Shown: piece by piece, positions 15,786-23,385 of the stretch | Layout of the letters: each line of letters opens with the position of its first letter | Position numbering within the stretch: position 1 is the stretch's first letter | Assembly (NCBI GenBank): GCA_025928655.1 | Contig: JAICJC010000009.1 | Span: 1-53,566, forward strand | Direction of reading: 5' to 3' | DNA from: Thermoleophilia bacterium | GTDB lineage: Bacteria; Actinomycetota; Thermoleophilia; Gaiellales; JAICJC01 | DNA length: 53,566 bases | The notes under the pieces: generated by a model | Databases searched by the model: none | What the model saw: the letters and a program-made list of their open reading frames with translations, nothing else | What the model was told of the DNA's origin: nothing | Translations under genes and position numbers: made by a program

Positions 15786-15926
15786 CTACTTCATGCGATG
15801 CGCCTCGACGTCGGGCGCGTCGTCGTCCTTCGTGCCCTCGTCCTTCTCCTCCGGCTGCAGCTTCATGCGGTGCGCCTCGACGTCGGGCTCGTCGTTCTGC
15901 TTCATGCGATCGCGCTCGTCTCCCAC
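15786..15926 (-). CDS. 46-aa acidic/basic protein with repeated PDVEAHRMK motif
   Basis: A short gene easily missed by length cut-offs. From the GTG at 15926 it encodes 46 residues that contain DEPDVEAHRMK and, as the very C-terminus, DAPDVEAHRMK; a third RMK occurs near the start (RDRMKQ). The GTG is preceded by GGAGGT with 4-nt spacing, which supports it over an ATG 12 bp upstream (15938). The product is highly charged, with no hydrophobic segment and no Cys. A strong hairpin follows the stop. The repeated motif, ending exactly at the stop codon, suggests a selected tag or binding motif. I do not know its function. Confidence 0.62.
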   Translation of the reverse strand: MGDERDRMKQNDEPDVEAHRMKLQPEEKDEGTKDDDAPDVEAHRMK

Positions 15927-16046
15927 GTGGACCTCCATCTACGACTCGGGACGATGTGTCCCACTGGACGGTGGCAGGAGCCCGAATCTTCCCACACTTG
16001 CCGCGCGACCGGGAATCCGCGCCCCGGCGGTACAATCGCGCACCCG

Positions 16047-17705
16047 ATGAGGGATTCGCTCAAACCGCTGCGCGACGTCCTCGCGAATCCCGCGCTGCGG
16101 CGCCTGCAGGTCGCGTGGGCGGCATCGATGGCGGGGTCGCTGGCGTTTCTGATCCCGCTCGCGGTGGTCTCCTACCACGGCGGCGGCGGCGCGACCGGCG
16201 TCGGCATCGTCATGCTCCTGCGGACGGCGGCGTGTGCCGTCTTCGCGCCCTTCACCTCGATCCTCGCCGACCGTGCGTCCCCGCGGCGGGTGATGATGGT
16301 GGCCGACCTCGCCCGGGCGGCGCTGATCCTCGTCCTGGCGCTCGTCGTGCACGCCGGTACCGGGATCGGCGCGGTCTACGTCCTGGCGGTGTGCGTCTCG
16401 ATCGTGTCGACGGTGTTCCGGCCGGCGCAGGCCGCGTTGATGCCGGCGCTGGCGCGCACGCCGGAGGAGCTGACCGCCTCGAACGCCGTCGCCGTCACCA
16501 TCGAGAGCGCGGCGATCTTCGCCGGCCCCGGGATCGGCGGCCTGATGCTGGCGGTGTCCGGCGCCGACCTGGCGTTCGCCGTCTGTGCGGGGCTGCTCGT
16601 CCTCTCGGCGATCCTCGTCGCGCTCGTCCCCGAGCCGGCCGGCGCGCCGGAGACGGCCGCCGCGGAGCCGGCGGGCGAGGGCGCGATCCGGGCGGCGACC
16701 GCCGGTTTCCGCGAGCTGGCGTCGACGCCGCTGCTCGCGACGGTGGTCGGCGTCTACGCGCTGCAGGCGCTCGTCGCCGGGGCGCTCGGGGTCTTCACCG
16801 TGGTCCTCGCGCTGCAGGTGCTGCACATCGGCAATGCCGGCGTCGGCTATCTCGACTCCGTGTTCGGCGTCGGAGGGATCGTGGGGGGAGTCGGGGCGGC
16901 GGCGCTCGCCGGCGGGCGGCGGCTGGCGCTCGCGTTCGCGGGCGGCGTCCTCGTCTGGGGGATCGGGATCGCCCTCGTCGGGATCTCGACGTCGACCGCA
17001 CTCGTGTGCGTGCTCCTGGCGGGGGTCGGGGTCGGCAACACCGTGGTGGACGTCGCGGCCATCACGCTGCTGCAGCGCTCGGCGCCCGCCGACGTCCTGG
17101 GACGCGTGTTCGGCGTGCTCGAGGCCGTCATGCTCACCGCGCTCGGCGCCGGCTCGATCCTGGCGCCGGCCCTGATGTCGCTGCTCGGCGTCCGGCCGGC
17201 GATCGTGGTGACCGGGCTCACCCTGCCCGTCGCCGTCGCGCTCACCGGCCGCTGGCTGGTGCAGCTCGATGTGCTCGCGCCGGAGCAGCGGGCGCACGTC
17301 CAGCTGCTGCGCCAGCTGACCGTCTTCGCCCCGCTCTCGCTGCCCGCGATCGAGCAGCTCGCGGCCCACGTCGAGCGGGTGGAGGTGCCCGAGGGGACGG
17401 TGGTCGTGCGCGAGGGCGACCCCGGCGACCAGTTCTACATCGTCGAGGAGGGAGCGCTTGCGGTCACCGTCGGCGGGCAGGCGCGCACCCCGATCCTGCC
17501 CGGGGGGTTCTTCGGCGAGATCGCGCTCCTGCGCGAGACGCCGCGCACGGCCACCGTGACGGCGACGGCGGACTGCCGCCTGCTGACCGTCGAGCGCGAG
17601 CACTTCCTCGCAGCCGTCACCGGCCACGCGGAGAGCGCCGCGGCGGCCGACCTCGTCGTCTCGCGCCGGCTGGCCGCGCTGCGGCCCGCCGTCACCTCCG
17701 TCTAG
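16047..17705 (+). CDS. MFS transporter fused to a C-terminal cyclic-nucleotide-binding domain
   Basis: A 552-aa protein. Residues about 15-405 form a 12-segment major facilitator with the TM2-3 loop ADRASPRRVMM and a DHA3/enterobactin-exporter-like pattern. Residues about 425-540 form a cNMP-binding (CRP-like) domain: VPEGTVVVREGDPGDQFYIVEEG, then PGGFFGEIALLRETPRTATVTA, which is the phosphate-binding cassette with its Glu and Arg. Transport is therefore probably gated by cAMP, cGMP or a similar ligand. A TACAAT box (16031-16036) ends 10 nt before the ATG. The stop shares CTAG with the convergent small gene. The transported substrate is unknown. Confidence 0.87.
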   Translation: MRDSLKPLRDVLANPALRRLQVAWAASMAGSLAFLIPLAVVSYHGGGGATGVGIVMLLRTAACAVFAPFTSILADRASPRRVMMVADLARAALILVLALVVHAGTGIGAVYVLAVCVSIVSTVFRPAQAALMPALARTPEELTASNAVAVTIESAAIFAGPGIGGLMLAVSGADLAFAVCAGLLVLSAILVALVPEPAGAPETAAAEPAGEGAIRAATAGFRELASTPLLATVVGVYALQALVAGALGVFTVVLALQVLHIGNAGVGYLDSVFGVGGIVGGVGAAALAGGRRLALAFAGGVLVWGIGIALVGISTSTALVCVLLAGVGVGNTVVDVAAITLLQRSAPADVLGRVFGVLEAVMLTALGAGSILAPALMSLLGVRPAIVVTGLTLPVAVALTGRWLVQLDVLAPEQRAHVQLLRQLTVFAPLSLPAIEQLAAHVERVEVPEGTVVVREGDPGDQFYIVEEGALAVTVGGQARTPILPGGFFGEIALLRETPRTATVTATADCRLLTVEREHFLAAVTGHAESAAAADLVVSRRLAALRPAVTSV

Positions 17706-17962
17706 GGCTCGTTGCCCTGCGCGTCGGGCAGGCGGCGCATGATGTGCGCGACCACGCTCGGTGAGAGGTCGTAGCCCCGCTCGCGGAGCGCGGAGCCCGC
17801 GTCGGTGCGGAGCGCCTCGCGGAAGCCGTCGTCGCCGCGCGCACGCGCCAGGATGTCGTCCAGCTCGACGCCGAGGAAGGGCAGCTCCTGCGCAGCCCGC
17901 GTCCACTCGGCCGGGGCCGGCTGCAGCATCCCGATCAGCCGCCCGAGCTCGTGCTCGTCCAT
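17702..17962 (-). CDS. Small protein with Nif11/NHLP-leader-like C-terminal half, partner of the ECF sigma factor
   Basis: An 86-aa protein whose ATG lies 2 nt after the sigma factor stop. The first half (LIGMLQPAPAEWTRAAQELP) is a motif I associate with small proteins beside actinobacterial ECF sigma genes. The second half (ARARGDDGFREALRTDAG then ALRERGYDLSP) resembles the helical repeat of Nif11/NHLP-type RiPP leader peptides (D..F...L..DP..AL...G..L). There is no Cys and no Gly-Gly core at the end, so a RiPP precursor role is doubtful. It may be a sigma-factor partner. No zinc-binding anti-sigma motif (HxxxCxxC) is present. Confidence 0.6.
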   Translation of the reverse strand: MDEHELGRLIGMLQPAPAEWTRAAQELPFLGVELDDILARARGDDGFREALRTDAGSALRERGYDLSPSVVAHIMRRLPDAQGNEP

Positions 17963-17964
17963 GC

Positions 17965-18534
17965 TCACATCCCTCCAGACGCGGCGGTCGCCGGGTCTCT
18001 TCCATCGATCTCCTTGCGCAGCCGGTCGAGGCAGCGGCTGATCCGGCTCGCGACGGTGCCGGCCGGCAGATCGAGCTCGGCCGAGATGGTGCGGTAGGAC
18101 TGGTCGCGGCAGAAGAAGCGGTCGAGGATGTCGGCGCAGCCGGCGGGCAGCCGGACGAGCGCCTGGCGTACCGCGAGGGCCAGGTCGAGGTCGGCGAGCC
18201 GATCGTCGCGCTCGGGCACCGTGTCGTCGGAGAGCTCCTCGGTCGGGTGAGAGCGGCGCAGGTGGTCGGAGCACAGGTTGCGGGTCACCTGGGCGATCCA
18301 GCCGCGCAGCGCGTCGTCGTCGCGCAGCGTCTCGAGGCGCTCGAACACCCGCGCGAACACGTCCTGGAAGACGTCCTCGGCGTCGCTCTCGGACAGGCGG
18401 TAGCCGCGCATGATGATCGCGTAGACGTAGCGGGAGTACTCGTCGACCAGATCGCGCCAGGCCTCGCGGTCGCCATGCCGACAGCGCTCGACGAGCGAGC
18501 CGGCGGCGAGCGCGGAGGGGGAAGGTCTGTCCAT
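17965..18534 (-). CDS. ECF-type RNA polymerase sigma factor
   Basis: A 189-aa sigma-70 family protein with region 2 at about 15-85 (AWRDLVDEYSRYVYAI, DAEDVFQDVFARVFERL) and region 4 at about 125-175 (LPAGCADILDRFFCRDQSY then LDLPAGTVASRISRCLDRLR, the -35-binding HTH). It directs RNA polymerase to a dedicated promoter set. The downstream small gene is adjacent (2-nt gap) and may modulate it; no classical anti-sigma factor or membrane sensor is seen. Two Cys at the region-4 entrance (LPAGCAD, RFFCRD) could be redox- or metal-sensitive, which is speculation. Confidence 0.9.
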   Translation of the reverse strand: MDRPSPSALAAGSLVERCRHGDREAWRDLVDEYSRYVYAIIMRGYRLSESDAEDVFQDVFARVFERLETLRDDDALRGWIAQVTRNLCSDHLRRSHPTEELSDDTVPERDDRLADLDLALAVRQALVRLPAGCADILDRFFCRDQSYRTISAELDLPAGTVASRISRCLDRLRKEIDGRDPATAASGGM

Positions 18535-18594
18535 GTTCCCGGACGGATGGTCTCGCGTAGGGGCGGCGGGGTCAAGCCGCGGTGCGCGCCGCGG

Positions 18595-19200
18595 TCAGCC
18601 CCTTCCCGAGAACCGGGCGTTGCCCCACACCACGCCAACGGCCTCGCCGCCGGTATACGAGTTCCCGGAGCCGAAGCACTCGAGCTGCAGTGTCCGGAGC
18701 CCCCCGACGCTGACGTCGACCGCCTTCGGCTTGCGGACGCTGACACTGAACGTGCGGAGCGTGCGCCCATCGCCGAGAAGTCGAATGATTCCCTGGAACT
18801 GGGAGGGCGACCCCTCCGCCACCCCGATCGTGGCCCGGAACCGGCGAGCGTGGTGCGTCAACCGGTAGAGCGGAAACGGGGTCGGGTCACCGACGTTGCA
18901 ATAGAACGAGATGCTCTTGGGATAGATCGACCCGGAGATCTTGACCGGGCCCGGGTTGACCAGCTCGCTGAGGTCCCCGGAAGGATGCAGGTCCGAGAGG
19001 TATGAGAGCGCGCCGTTGGTCTTCGGGACGACGACAGGGGCAGACTGGGGAGGGGGGCCGGCGCTCGAGACGGGAGGCACGGGCGCAGAGCCCGAGTTCG
19101 TCGGGGTGCCGGAGTCGGCTTCGATCAACGCGACGATCACCGCCAACGCAGCTATGACGACTCCAATGGTCGTCCAGACGAGCGCCCGTCCTCGCGGCAT
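18595..19200 (-). CDS. Membrane-anchored NPCBM/NEW2-like carbohydrate-binding protein
   Basis: A 201-aa protein with one N-terminal membrane anchor (WTTIGVVIAALAVIVALI), a Pro/Ser-rich linker (about 30-60) and a beta-sandwich of the NPCBM/NEW2 type: RFRATIGVAEG, GIIRLLGDGRTLRTF, VDVSVGGLRTLQLECFG and GEAVGVVWGNARFSG. These modules bind galactose-type glycans and usually sit next to glycosidases; here it stands alone as a surface lectin-like protein. A TACCGT box ends 8 nt before the ATG, suggesting a leaderless mRNA. It is divergent from the alcohol dehydrogenase gene with a 51-bp gap. Confidence 0.8.
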   Translation of the reverse strand: MPRGRALVWTTIGVVIAALAVIVALIEADSGTPTNSGSAPVPPVSSAGPPPQSAPVVVPKTNGALSYLSDLHPSGDLSELVNPGPVKISGSIYPKSISFYCNVGDPTPFPLYRLTHHARRFRATIGVAEGSPSQFQGIIRLLGDGRTLRTFSVSVRKPKAVDVSVGGLRTLQLECFGSGNSYTGGEAVGVVWGNARFSGRG

Positions 19201-19251
19201 GGCCCCACACGGTACACGGTGATCTGGCCCGCCTCCTGATACGGTCATCCC

Positions 19252-20355
19252 GTGCGCGCCGTCGTCTTCCGCACCCCCGACCGGCCCGTCGAGGTCACCG
19301 ACGTCGAGCTCGACCCGCCCAGGGAGGGCGAGGTTCGCGTCAAGATCGCCGCCGCCGGCGTGTGCCACTCCGACCTGCACGTCCGCAACGGCGACTGGGA
19401 TGTGGCGGCGCCGCTCGTCATGGGACACGAGGGCTCGGGCACGGTGACCGCGGTCGGACCCGGCGTCACCACCGTCAAGGAGGGCGACCGCGTCGTCCTC
19501 TCGTGGGTGCCGAGCTGCGGTCGCTGCCGCATGTGCCTGGCCGGGTATCCCGCCCGGTGCGAGCCGGCCGCCAACGTCCTGCTGCCGCAGGGCGTGCTCT
19601 ACGACGGGACGACCCGGTTCCACCGCGACGGCGAGCGCATCCATCATTACCTGTCGGTGTCGTCCTTCGCCGAGGAGGTGGTCGTGCCGGAGTCCGGCGC
19701 GATCCCGATCCATGCCGACGCCCCGCTCGACGTGCTGGCGCTGGTCGGCTGCGGGGTCGCCACCGGGGTCGGCGCGGTGCAGCGGACAGCGGGTGTGCCC
19801 GAGGGCGCGGCGGTGGCCGTGATCGGGTGCGGCGGCGTCGGCCTCTCGGTTGTCCAGGGTGCCCGGCTCGCGCGCGCGGGCCGCGTGATCGCGGTCGATC
19901 TCGATCCGGGCCGGGCGGAGCTGGCCCGGGGCTTCGGCGCCACCGACGCGGTCGCGGCGCGCGATGTCGACGCCGTGGCGGCGGTGCGCGACCTCACCGA
20001 CGGCGGCGTCGACTTCGCCTTCGACGCGATCGGCAAGATCGAGACGACCGAGCAGGCGATCGCGATGCTCGGCATCGGCGGCATGGCCGTCGTCGTCGGT
20101 CTGCCGCCGACCGGCGCGACCGCCCGCTTCGAGCCGCTCGCGCTGGCCGAGCGCGAGCAGCGCATCGTCGGCTCGAACTACGGCAGCACGGTCCCGGCCG
20201 AGGACTTCCCGGCGCTCGTCGACCTGTATCTGGCCGGTGACCTGATGCTGGACGAGCTCGTCAGCGGCCGCCGGCCGCTCGAGGACGCGGAGGCGGCGCT
20301 CCAGGACCTGGCCGCCGGCCGCGCTCTCCGCACGCTGCTCGTCCCGGCGATGTAG
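19252..20355 (+). CDS. Zinc-dependent alcohol dehydrogenase (MDR family)
   Basis: A 367-aa medium-chain dehydrogenase. Catalytic zinc ligands are Cys in AAGVCHSDLH and the GHEGSG motif; the structural zinc site is CGRCRMCLAGYPARC (four Cys). The NAD-binding Rossmann motif is VIGCGGVGLSVVQGA with an acidic VDLD at the end of strand 2, favouring NAD. The size and the VGCGVATGVGAV segment fit class III/NDMA-dependent-like alcohol dehydrogenases of actinobacteria. The GTG start is 6 nt after TACGGT, so the mRNA is probably leaderless. Substrate is unknown; a primary alcohol or formaldehyde adduct is plausible. Confidence 0.9.
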   Translation: MRAVVFRTPDRPVEVTDVELDPPREGEVRVKIAAAGVCHSDLHVRNGDWDVAAPLVMGHEGSGTVTAVGPGVTTVKEGDRVVLSWVPSCGRCRMCLAGYPARCEPAANVLLPQGVLYDGTTRFHRDGERIHHYLSVSSFAEEVVVPESGAIPIHADAPLDVLALVGCGVATGVGAVQRTAGVPEGAAVAVIGCGGVGLSVVQGARLARAGRVIAVDLDPGRAELARGFGATDAVAARDVDAVAAVRDLTDGGVDFAFDAIGKIETTEQAIAMLGIGGMAVVVGLPPTGATARFEPLALAEREQRIVGSNYGSTVPAEDFPALVDLYLAGDLMLDELVSGRRPLEDAEAALQDLAAGRALRTLLVPAM

Positions 20356-20363
20356 CCGCATGA

Positions 20364-20431
20364 CATACCCGGTGCCCGGCACCGGATATGCAGTGGTATG
20401 CTGCCGCGTCTACCTATGCGGTAGCTATGTA
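20364..20431 (+). promoter_or_regulatory. Dyads and promoter region upstream of the molybdate operon
   Basis: A 27-bp near-perfect dyad (CATA-C-CCGGTGCC, centre C, GGCACCGG-A-TATG; 20364-20390) lies 8 bp after the alcohol dehydrogenase stop and could be its terminator or an operator. A second small hairpin (CTACC/GGTAG with loop TATGC, 20410-20424) follows. TATG recurs at 20387, 20397, 20415 and 20426, and TATGTA at 20426-20431 is a possible -10 box 11 nt before the regulator start. The TATG spacing of 10, 18 and 11 bp may reflect regulator sites. Confidence 0.45.
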
Positions 20432-20442
20432 AAGGGGCGTGC

Positions 20443-20829
20443 GTGGAGGACCGGCTCGTCGCGATCGGAGAGGCAGCGAAGTCGCTCGGCGTCAGCGTCG
20501 ACACGCTCCGCCGCTGGGAGCGGGACGGCCGCGTGCGGTCGCAGCGCGACTCCCGCAACCGGCGCATGATCCTCGTCTCGGAGATCGAGCGGCTCGGCGG
20601 CCACATGCCCGCGCTGACGGGGGACGGGTTCTCGGCCCGCAACCGCTTCGAGGGCGAGGTGGAGAGCGTCGAAGTCACCGGGGTCATCGCCCAGGTGGTG
20701 ATCAGAGCGGGGCCGCACCGCGTGGTCGCGGTCGTGACCCGTGACGCGGTGGAGGAGCTGGGGCTGGCACCCGGCATCCCCGCCGTCGCGACGGTCAAGG
20801 CGACGTCGGTGATGGTGGCGAGGAGATGA
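20443..20829 (+). CDS. MerR-type HTH / molybdopterin-binding (Mop/TOBE) regulator
   Basis: A 128-aa protein with an N-terminal MerR/excisionase-like HTH (AIGEAAKSLGVSVDTLRRWERDG, about 7-28, quoted in part) and a C-terminal Mop/TOBE domain (ARNRFEGEVESVEV through ATVKATSVMVAR, about 66-126) that binds molybdate or tungstate. It replaces ModE as the oxyanion sensor for the modABC genes that follow; its stop overlaps the modA start (ATGA). The GTG start has AAGGGG 6 nt upstream. It probably represses the operon when molybdate is plentiful. A direct role in molybdate storage is the alternative. Confidence 0.85.
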   Translation: MEDRLVAIGEAAKSLGVSVDTLRRWERDGRVRSQRDSRNRRMILVSEIERLGGHMPALTGDGFSARNRFEGEVESVEVTGVIAQVVIRAGPHRVVAVVTRDAVEELGLAPGIPAVATVKATSVMVARR

Positions 20830-21617
20830 GCATGCGTTTGCAGGCGGTCGTCCTGGTGGTGGCGACGGTGCTCGCGGCCGCCGCCTGCGGCGGATCGTCG
20901 TCGGGGCCCGGCTCCGCCGGACCGTCGGGAGGCACGCTCGACGTCTTCGCCGCCGCGTCGCTCACGAACGCGTTCGGCGACCTCGAGAGGACGTACGAGC
21001 AGCGGCACCCCGGGTGGAGGGTGAGGCTGAACCTGGCCGGCTCCGACCAGCTCGCGGCGCAGATCGAGCAGAGGGCCCCGGCGGACGTGTTCGCCGCCGC
21101 GAGCCCGAGGTACCCGGAGCAGCTCCAGGGCGAGAAGCTGCTCGGGAGGACGACGGACTTCGCGACCAACTCGCTGCTCCTCGTCACGCCGAGGTCGAAT
21201 CCGGCCGGCATCAGGACGGCCGCCGACCTCGAGCAGGGCGACGCGAAGGTGGTCGTGGCCGACCCCGCCGTGCCGCTCGGCGCCTACACCGAGGATGTGC
21301 TCCGAAACCTCGGCATCGACGAGACCAGGCTGAACATCGTCAGCAAGGAGCAGGATGCCGAAGCGGTGCTGGCGAAGGTCACGGCCGGTGAGGCGGACGC
21401 CGGCTTCGTCTACGTGACCGACGCGCTCTCCCGGAAGGCGAAGCTGCAGGAGATCGGGTTCCCCGCCGCGGCGGATGCGACGGCCACCTACCCGATCGGG
21501 ATCGTCAGCGACAGCAAGCACACGAAGGCGGCGCAGCAGTGGATCGACCTGGTGAAGGGCCCGCGCGGACAGGCCGTGCTCGAGCGGTTCGGCTTCGGCG
21601 CGGCGCCTATGGGCTGA
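20826..21617 (+). CDS. modA: Molybdate ABC transporter substrate-binding lipoprotein
   Basis: A 263-aa lipoprotein. The signal peptide ends in the lipobox AAAACGG (Cys about residue 21), followed by a Ser/Gly linker. The mature part is a periplasmic-binding-protein fold with ModA motifs LDVFAAASLTNAF, ADVFAAASPRY, TNSLLLVTP and VPLGAYTEDVL, and GEADAGFVYVTDAL. It captures molybdate (or tungstate) outside the membrane and hands it to ModB. It overlaps the regulator by 4 bp. An ATG two codons later (20832) is an alternative start. Confidence 0.93.
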   Translation: MSMRLQAVVLVVATVLAAAACGGSSSGPGSAGPSGGTLDVFAAASLTNAFGDLERTYEQRHPGWRVRLNLAGSDQLAAQIEQRAPADVFAAASPRYPEQLQGEKLLGRTTDFATNSLLLVTPRSNPAGIRTAADLEQGDAKVVVADPAVPLGAYTEDVLRNLGIDETRLNIVSKEQDAEAVLAKVTAGEADAGFVYVTDALSRKAKLQEIGFPAAADATATYPIGIVSDSKHTKAAQQWIDLVKGPRGQAVLERFGFGAAPMG

Positions 21618-22387
21618 CGACCGTCCTGCTCGGCCTGACGGCGGCAGCGTTCTTCCTGCTGCCGCTGCTCGGCGTCTTCCTGAAGGCCGACCTCCGCGAC
21701 GGTCTCGACACCGAGACCACCCGGGAGGCGTTCCGGGTGACCGCCGAGACGAGCGGCGCGTCGCTCGCGGCGATGCTGATCTTCGGGACGCCGGTCGCCT
21801 ACCGGATCGCGACGACCGCGTTCCGCGGCAAGACGGTGCTCGTGACGCTGTTCGAGCTGCCGCTCGTGCTGCCGCCGGCCGTCGCGGGCATCGGGCTCTT
21901 CGCGGCGTTCGGCCGCACGGGGCTGCTCGGCGGCCGGCTGGGCGCGCTCGGGATCGAGCTGCCGTTCACGGCGGCGGCCGTCGTCATGGCGATGACGTTC
22001 GTGGCCGGCCCGCTCTACCTGCGCCAGGCCCAGGCCTCGTTCGCGGCCGTCGACCGCGACCTGCTCGCGGCGGCGCGCACGCTGGGCGCCGGCCCGTGGA
22101 AGGTGTTCCTGCAGGTGGCGGTGCCGCTGGCGGGGCCGGGGCTGGGCGCCGGCGCGGCCCTCGCCTGGGCACGGGCGGTGGGCGAGTTCGGCGCCACGAT
22201 CATGTTCGCGGGCAGCCTCGAGGGCGTGACCCAGACGGCGCCCATCGCCACCTACCTGCAGTTCGAGCAGGGCGACTTCGGAGCGGCGCTCGCGCTCGGC
22301 GCCGCGCTGATCGCGGTCAGCGGCGTCGTGCTCCTGGCGGTCAAGCTGATCATCCGCGGGAGGGCGCTTCGCTTCGCGCCCATGTGA
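21614..22387 (+). CDS. modB: Molybdate ABC transporter permease (CTG start)
   Basis: A 257-aa permease with about five membrane segments and the inner-membrane component signature RTLGAGPWKVFLQVAVPLA plus GEFGATIMFAG, which dock with ModC. No ATG, GTG or TTG lies near the expected N-terminus. The only in-frame GTG (21539) is 79 bp inside modA, without a ribosome binding site. A CTG at 21614 overlaps the modA stop as CTGA and gives a normal-looking start, M-TTVLLGLTAAAFF. This matches the ATGA and GTGA coupling on either side of it, so I place the start there. Confidence 0.85.
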   Translation: MTTVLLGLTAAAFFLLPLLGVFLKADLRDGLDTETTREAFRVTAETSGASLAAMLIFGTPVAYRIATTAFRGKTVLVTLFELPLVLPPAVAGIGLFAAFGRTGLLGGRLGALGIELPFTAAAVVMAMTFVAGPLYLRQAQASFAAVDRDLLAAARTLGAGPWKVFLQVAVPLAGPGLGAGAALAWARAVGEFGATIMFAGSLEGVTQTAPIATYLQFEQGDFGAALALGAALIAVSGVVLLAVKLIIRGRALRFAPM

Positions 22388-23385
22388 CCTTCCCCGTGCG
22401 CGACTTCACGATCGACGCCGCGCTCGAGGTGGACGCCCCGACGGCGCTCGTGGGCCCGTCGGGAGCGGGCAAGTCGACGACGCTGCGGCTGATCGCGGGG
22501 CTCCTGCGGCCGGCGAGCGGTGAGATCTCGTGCAACGGCCGCACCTGGTTCGGCCCGGGGGTCGACGTGCCGGTCGAGCGACGGCGGGTCGGGTTCGTGT
22601 TCCAGGACTACGCCCTCTTCCCCCACCGCAACGTGATCGGGAACGTCGCGTTCGAGGCCCGCCGCGACCCGGACGAGATCCTGCGCCAGCTCGGCATCGG
22701 GCATCTCGCGCGCGCCCGCCCGCGCGACCTCTCCGGCGGCGAGCGCCAGCGCGTCGCGCTCGCCCGCGCGCTCGCGACCGACCCGCAGCTGCTGCTGCTC
22801 GACGAGCCGCTGGCGGCGCTCGACCCCGGCACCCGCTCGGGCGTCGCCGCCGAGCTCGCCGGCGTGCTCGAGCGCACGCGGGTGCCGACCGTCACCGTCA
22901 CCCACTCCTACGAGGAGGCGACGATGCTGGCCGAGCACGTGGTCGTCATCGACCAGGGCCGGGTCGTTCAGGCCGGCACCGGCGCGGAGCTCCTGCACTC
23001 CCCGGCGAGCCGCTTCGTGGCCGACTTCGCCGGCGTCAATTACGTCGCCGGGTACGCCGACGGCCCGGTCGTCCACCTCCCGGACGGGACGCTGATCCAC
23101 GTCGGCGACGCCGCCGCAGGCCCGGTCGCCGTGCTGGTCGCGCCGTGGGAGATCACGCTCGGCCTGACCCCGCCGACGGGGACCTCGGCGATGAACCACC
23201 TGCAGGGGCCGGTCGAGCGGGTCAGCGTCCAGGGCAACCGCGCCCGCGTGCGGGTGGGCGGGCTCACCGCCGAGGTCACGCCCGGGTCGCTCGAGCGGCT
23301 CGGCATCCGGCCCGGGGTGAGCGTCGTTGCCTCGTGGAAGGCCACCAGCACCCGGGTTGTCCCGAGGGCCGACGGCCGGCGCTAA
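22384..23385 (+). CDS. modC: Molybdate ABC transporter ATP-binding protein
   Basis: A 333-aa ATPase: Walker A GPSGAGKST, Q-loop FVFQDYALFP, signature LSGGERQ, Walker B LLLLDEP and H-loop VTVTHSYEEA. Residues about 265-330 form a C-terminal TOBE domain (MNHLQGPVERV, GGLTAEVTPGSLE) that often binds the oxyanion for feedback inhibition. It powers molybdate import through ModB. The GTG start overlaps the modB stop (GTGA). The stop shares four bases (CTAA) with the convergent GFA gene. Confidence 0.94.
   Translation: MTFPVRDFTIDAALEVDAPTALVGPSGAGKSTTLRLIAGLLRPASGEISCNGRTWFGPGVDVPVERRRVGFVFQDYALFPHRNVIGNVAFEARRDPDEILRQLGIGHLARARPRDLSGGERQRVALARALATDPQLLLLDEPLAALDPGTRSGVAAELAGVLERTRVPTVTVTHSYEEATMLAEHVVVIDQGRVVQAGTGAELLHSPASRFVADFAGVNYVAGYADGPVVHLPDGTLIHVGDAAAGPVAVLVAPWEITLGLTPPTGTSAMNHLQGPVERVSVQGNRARVRVGGLTAEVTPGSLERLGIRPGVSVVASWKATSTRVVPRADGRR

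Noticed and set aside
15709-16035. 108-codon minus-strand frame overlapping the small repeat gene
   Set aside because: Arg/Gly-rich with repeats that mirror the PDVEAHRMK gene in another frame; no ribosome binding site.
17702-17962. Small gene as a zinc anti-sigma factor
   Set aside because: No HxxxCxxC motif and no membrane segment.
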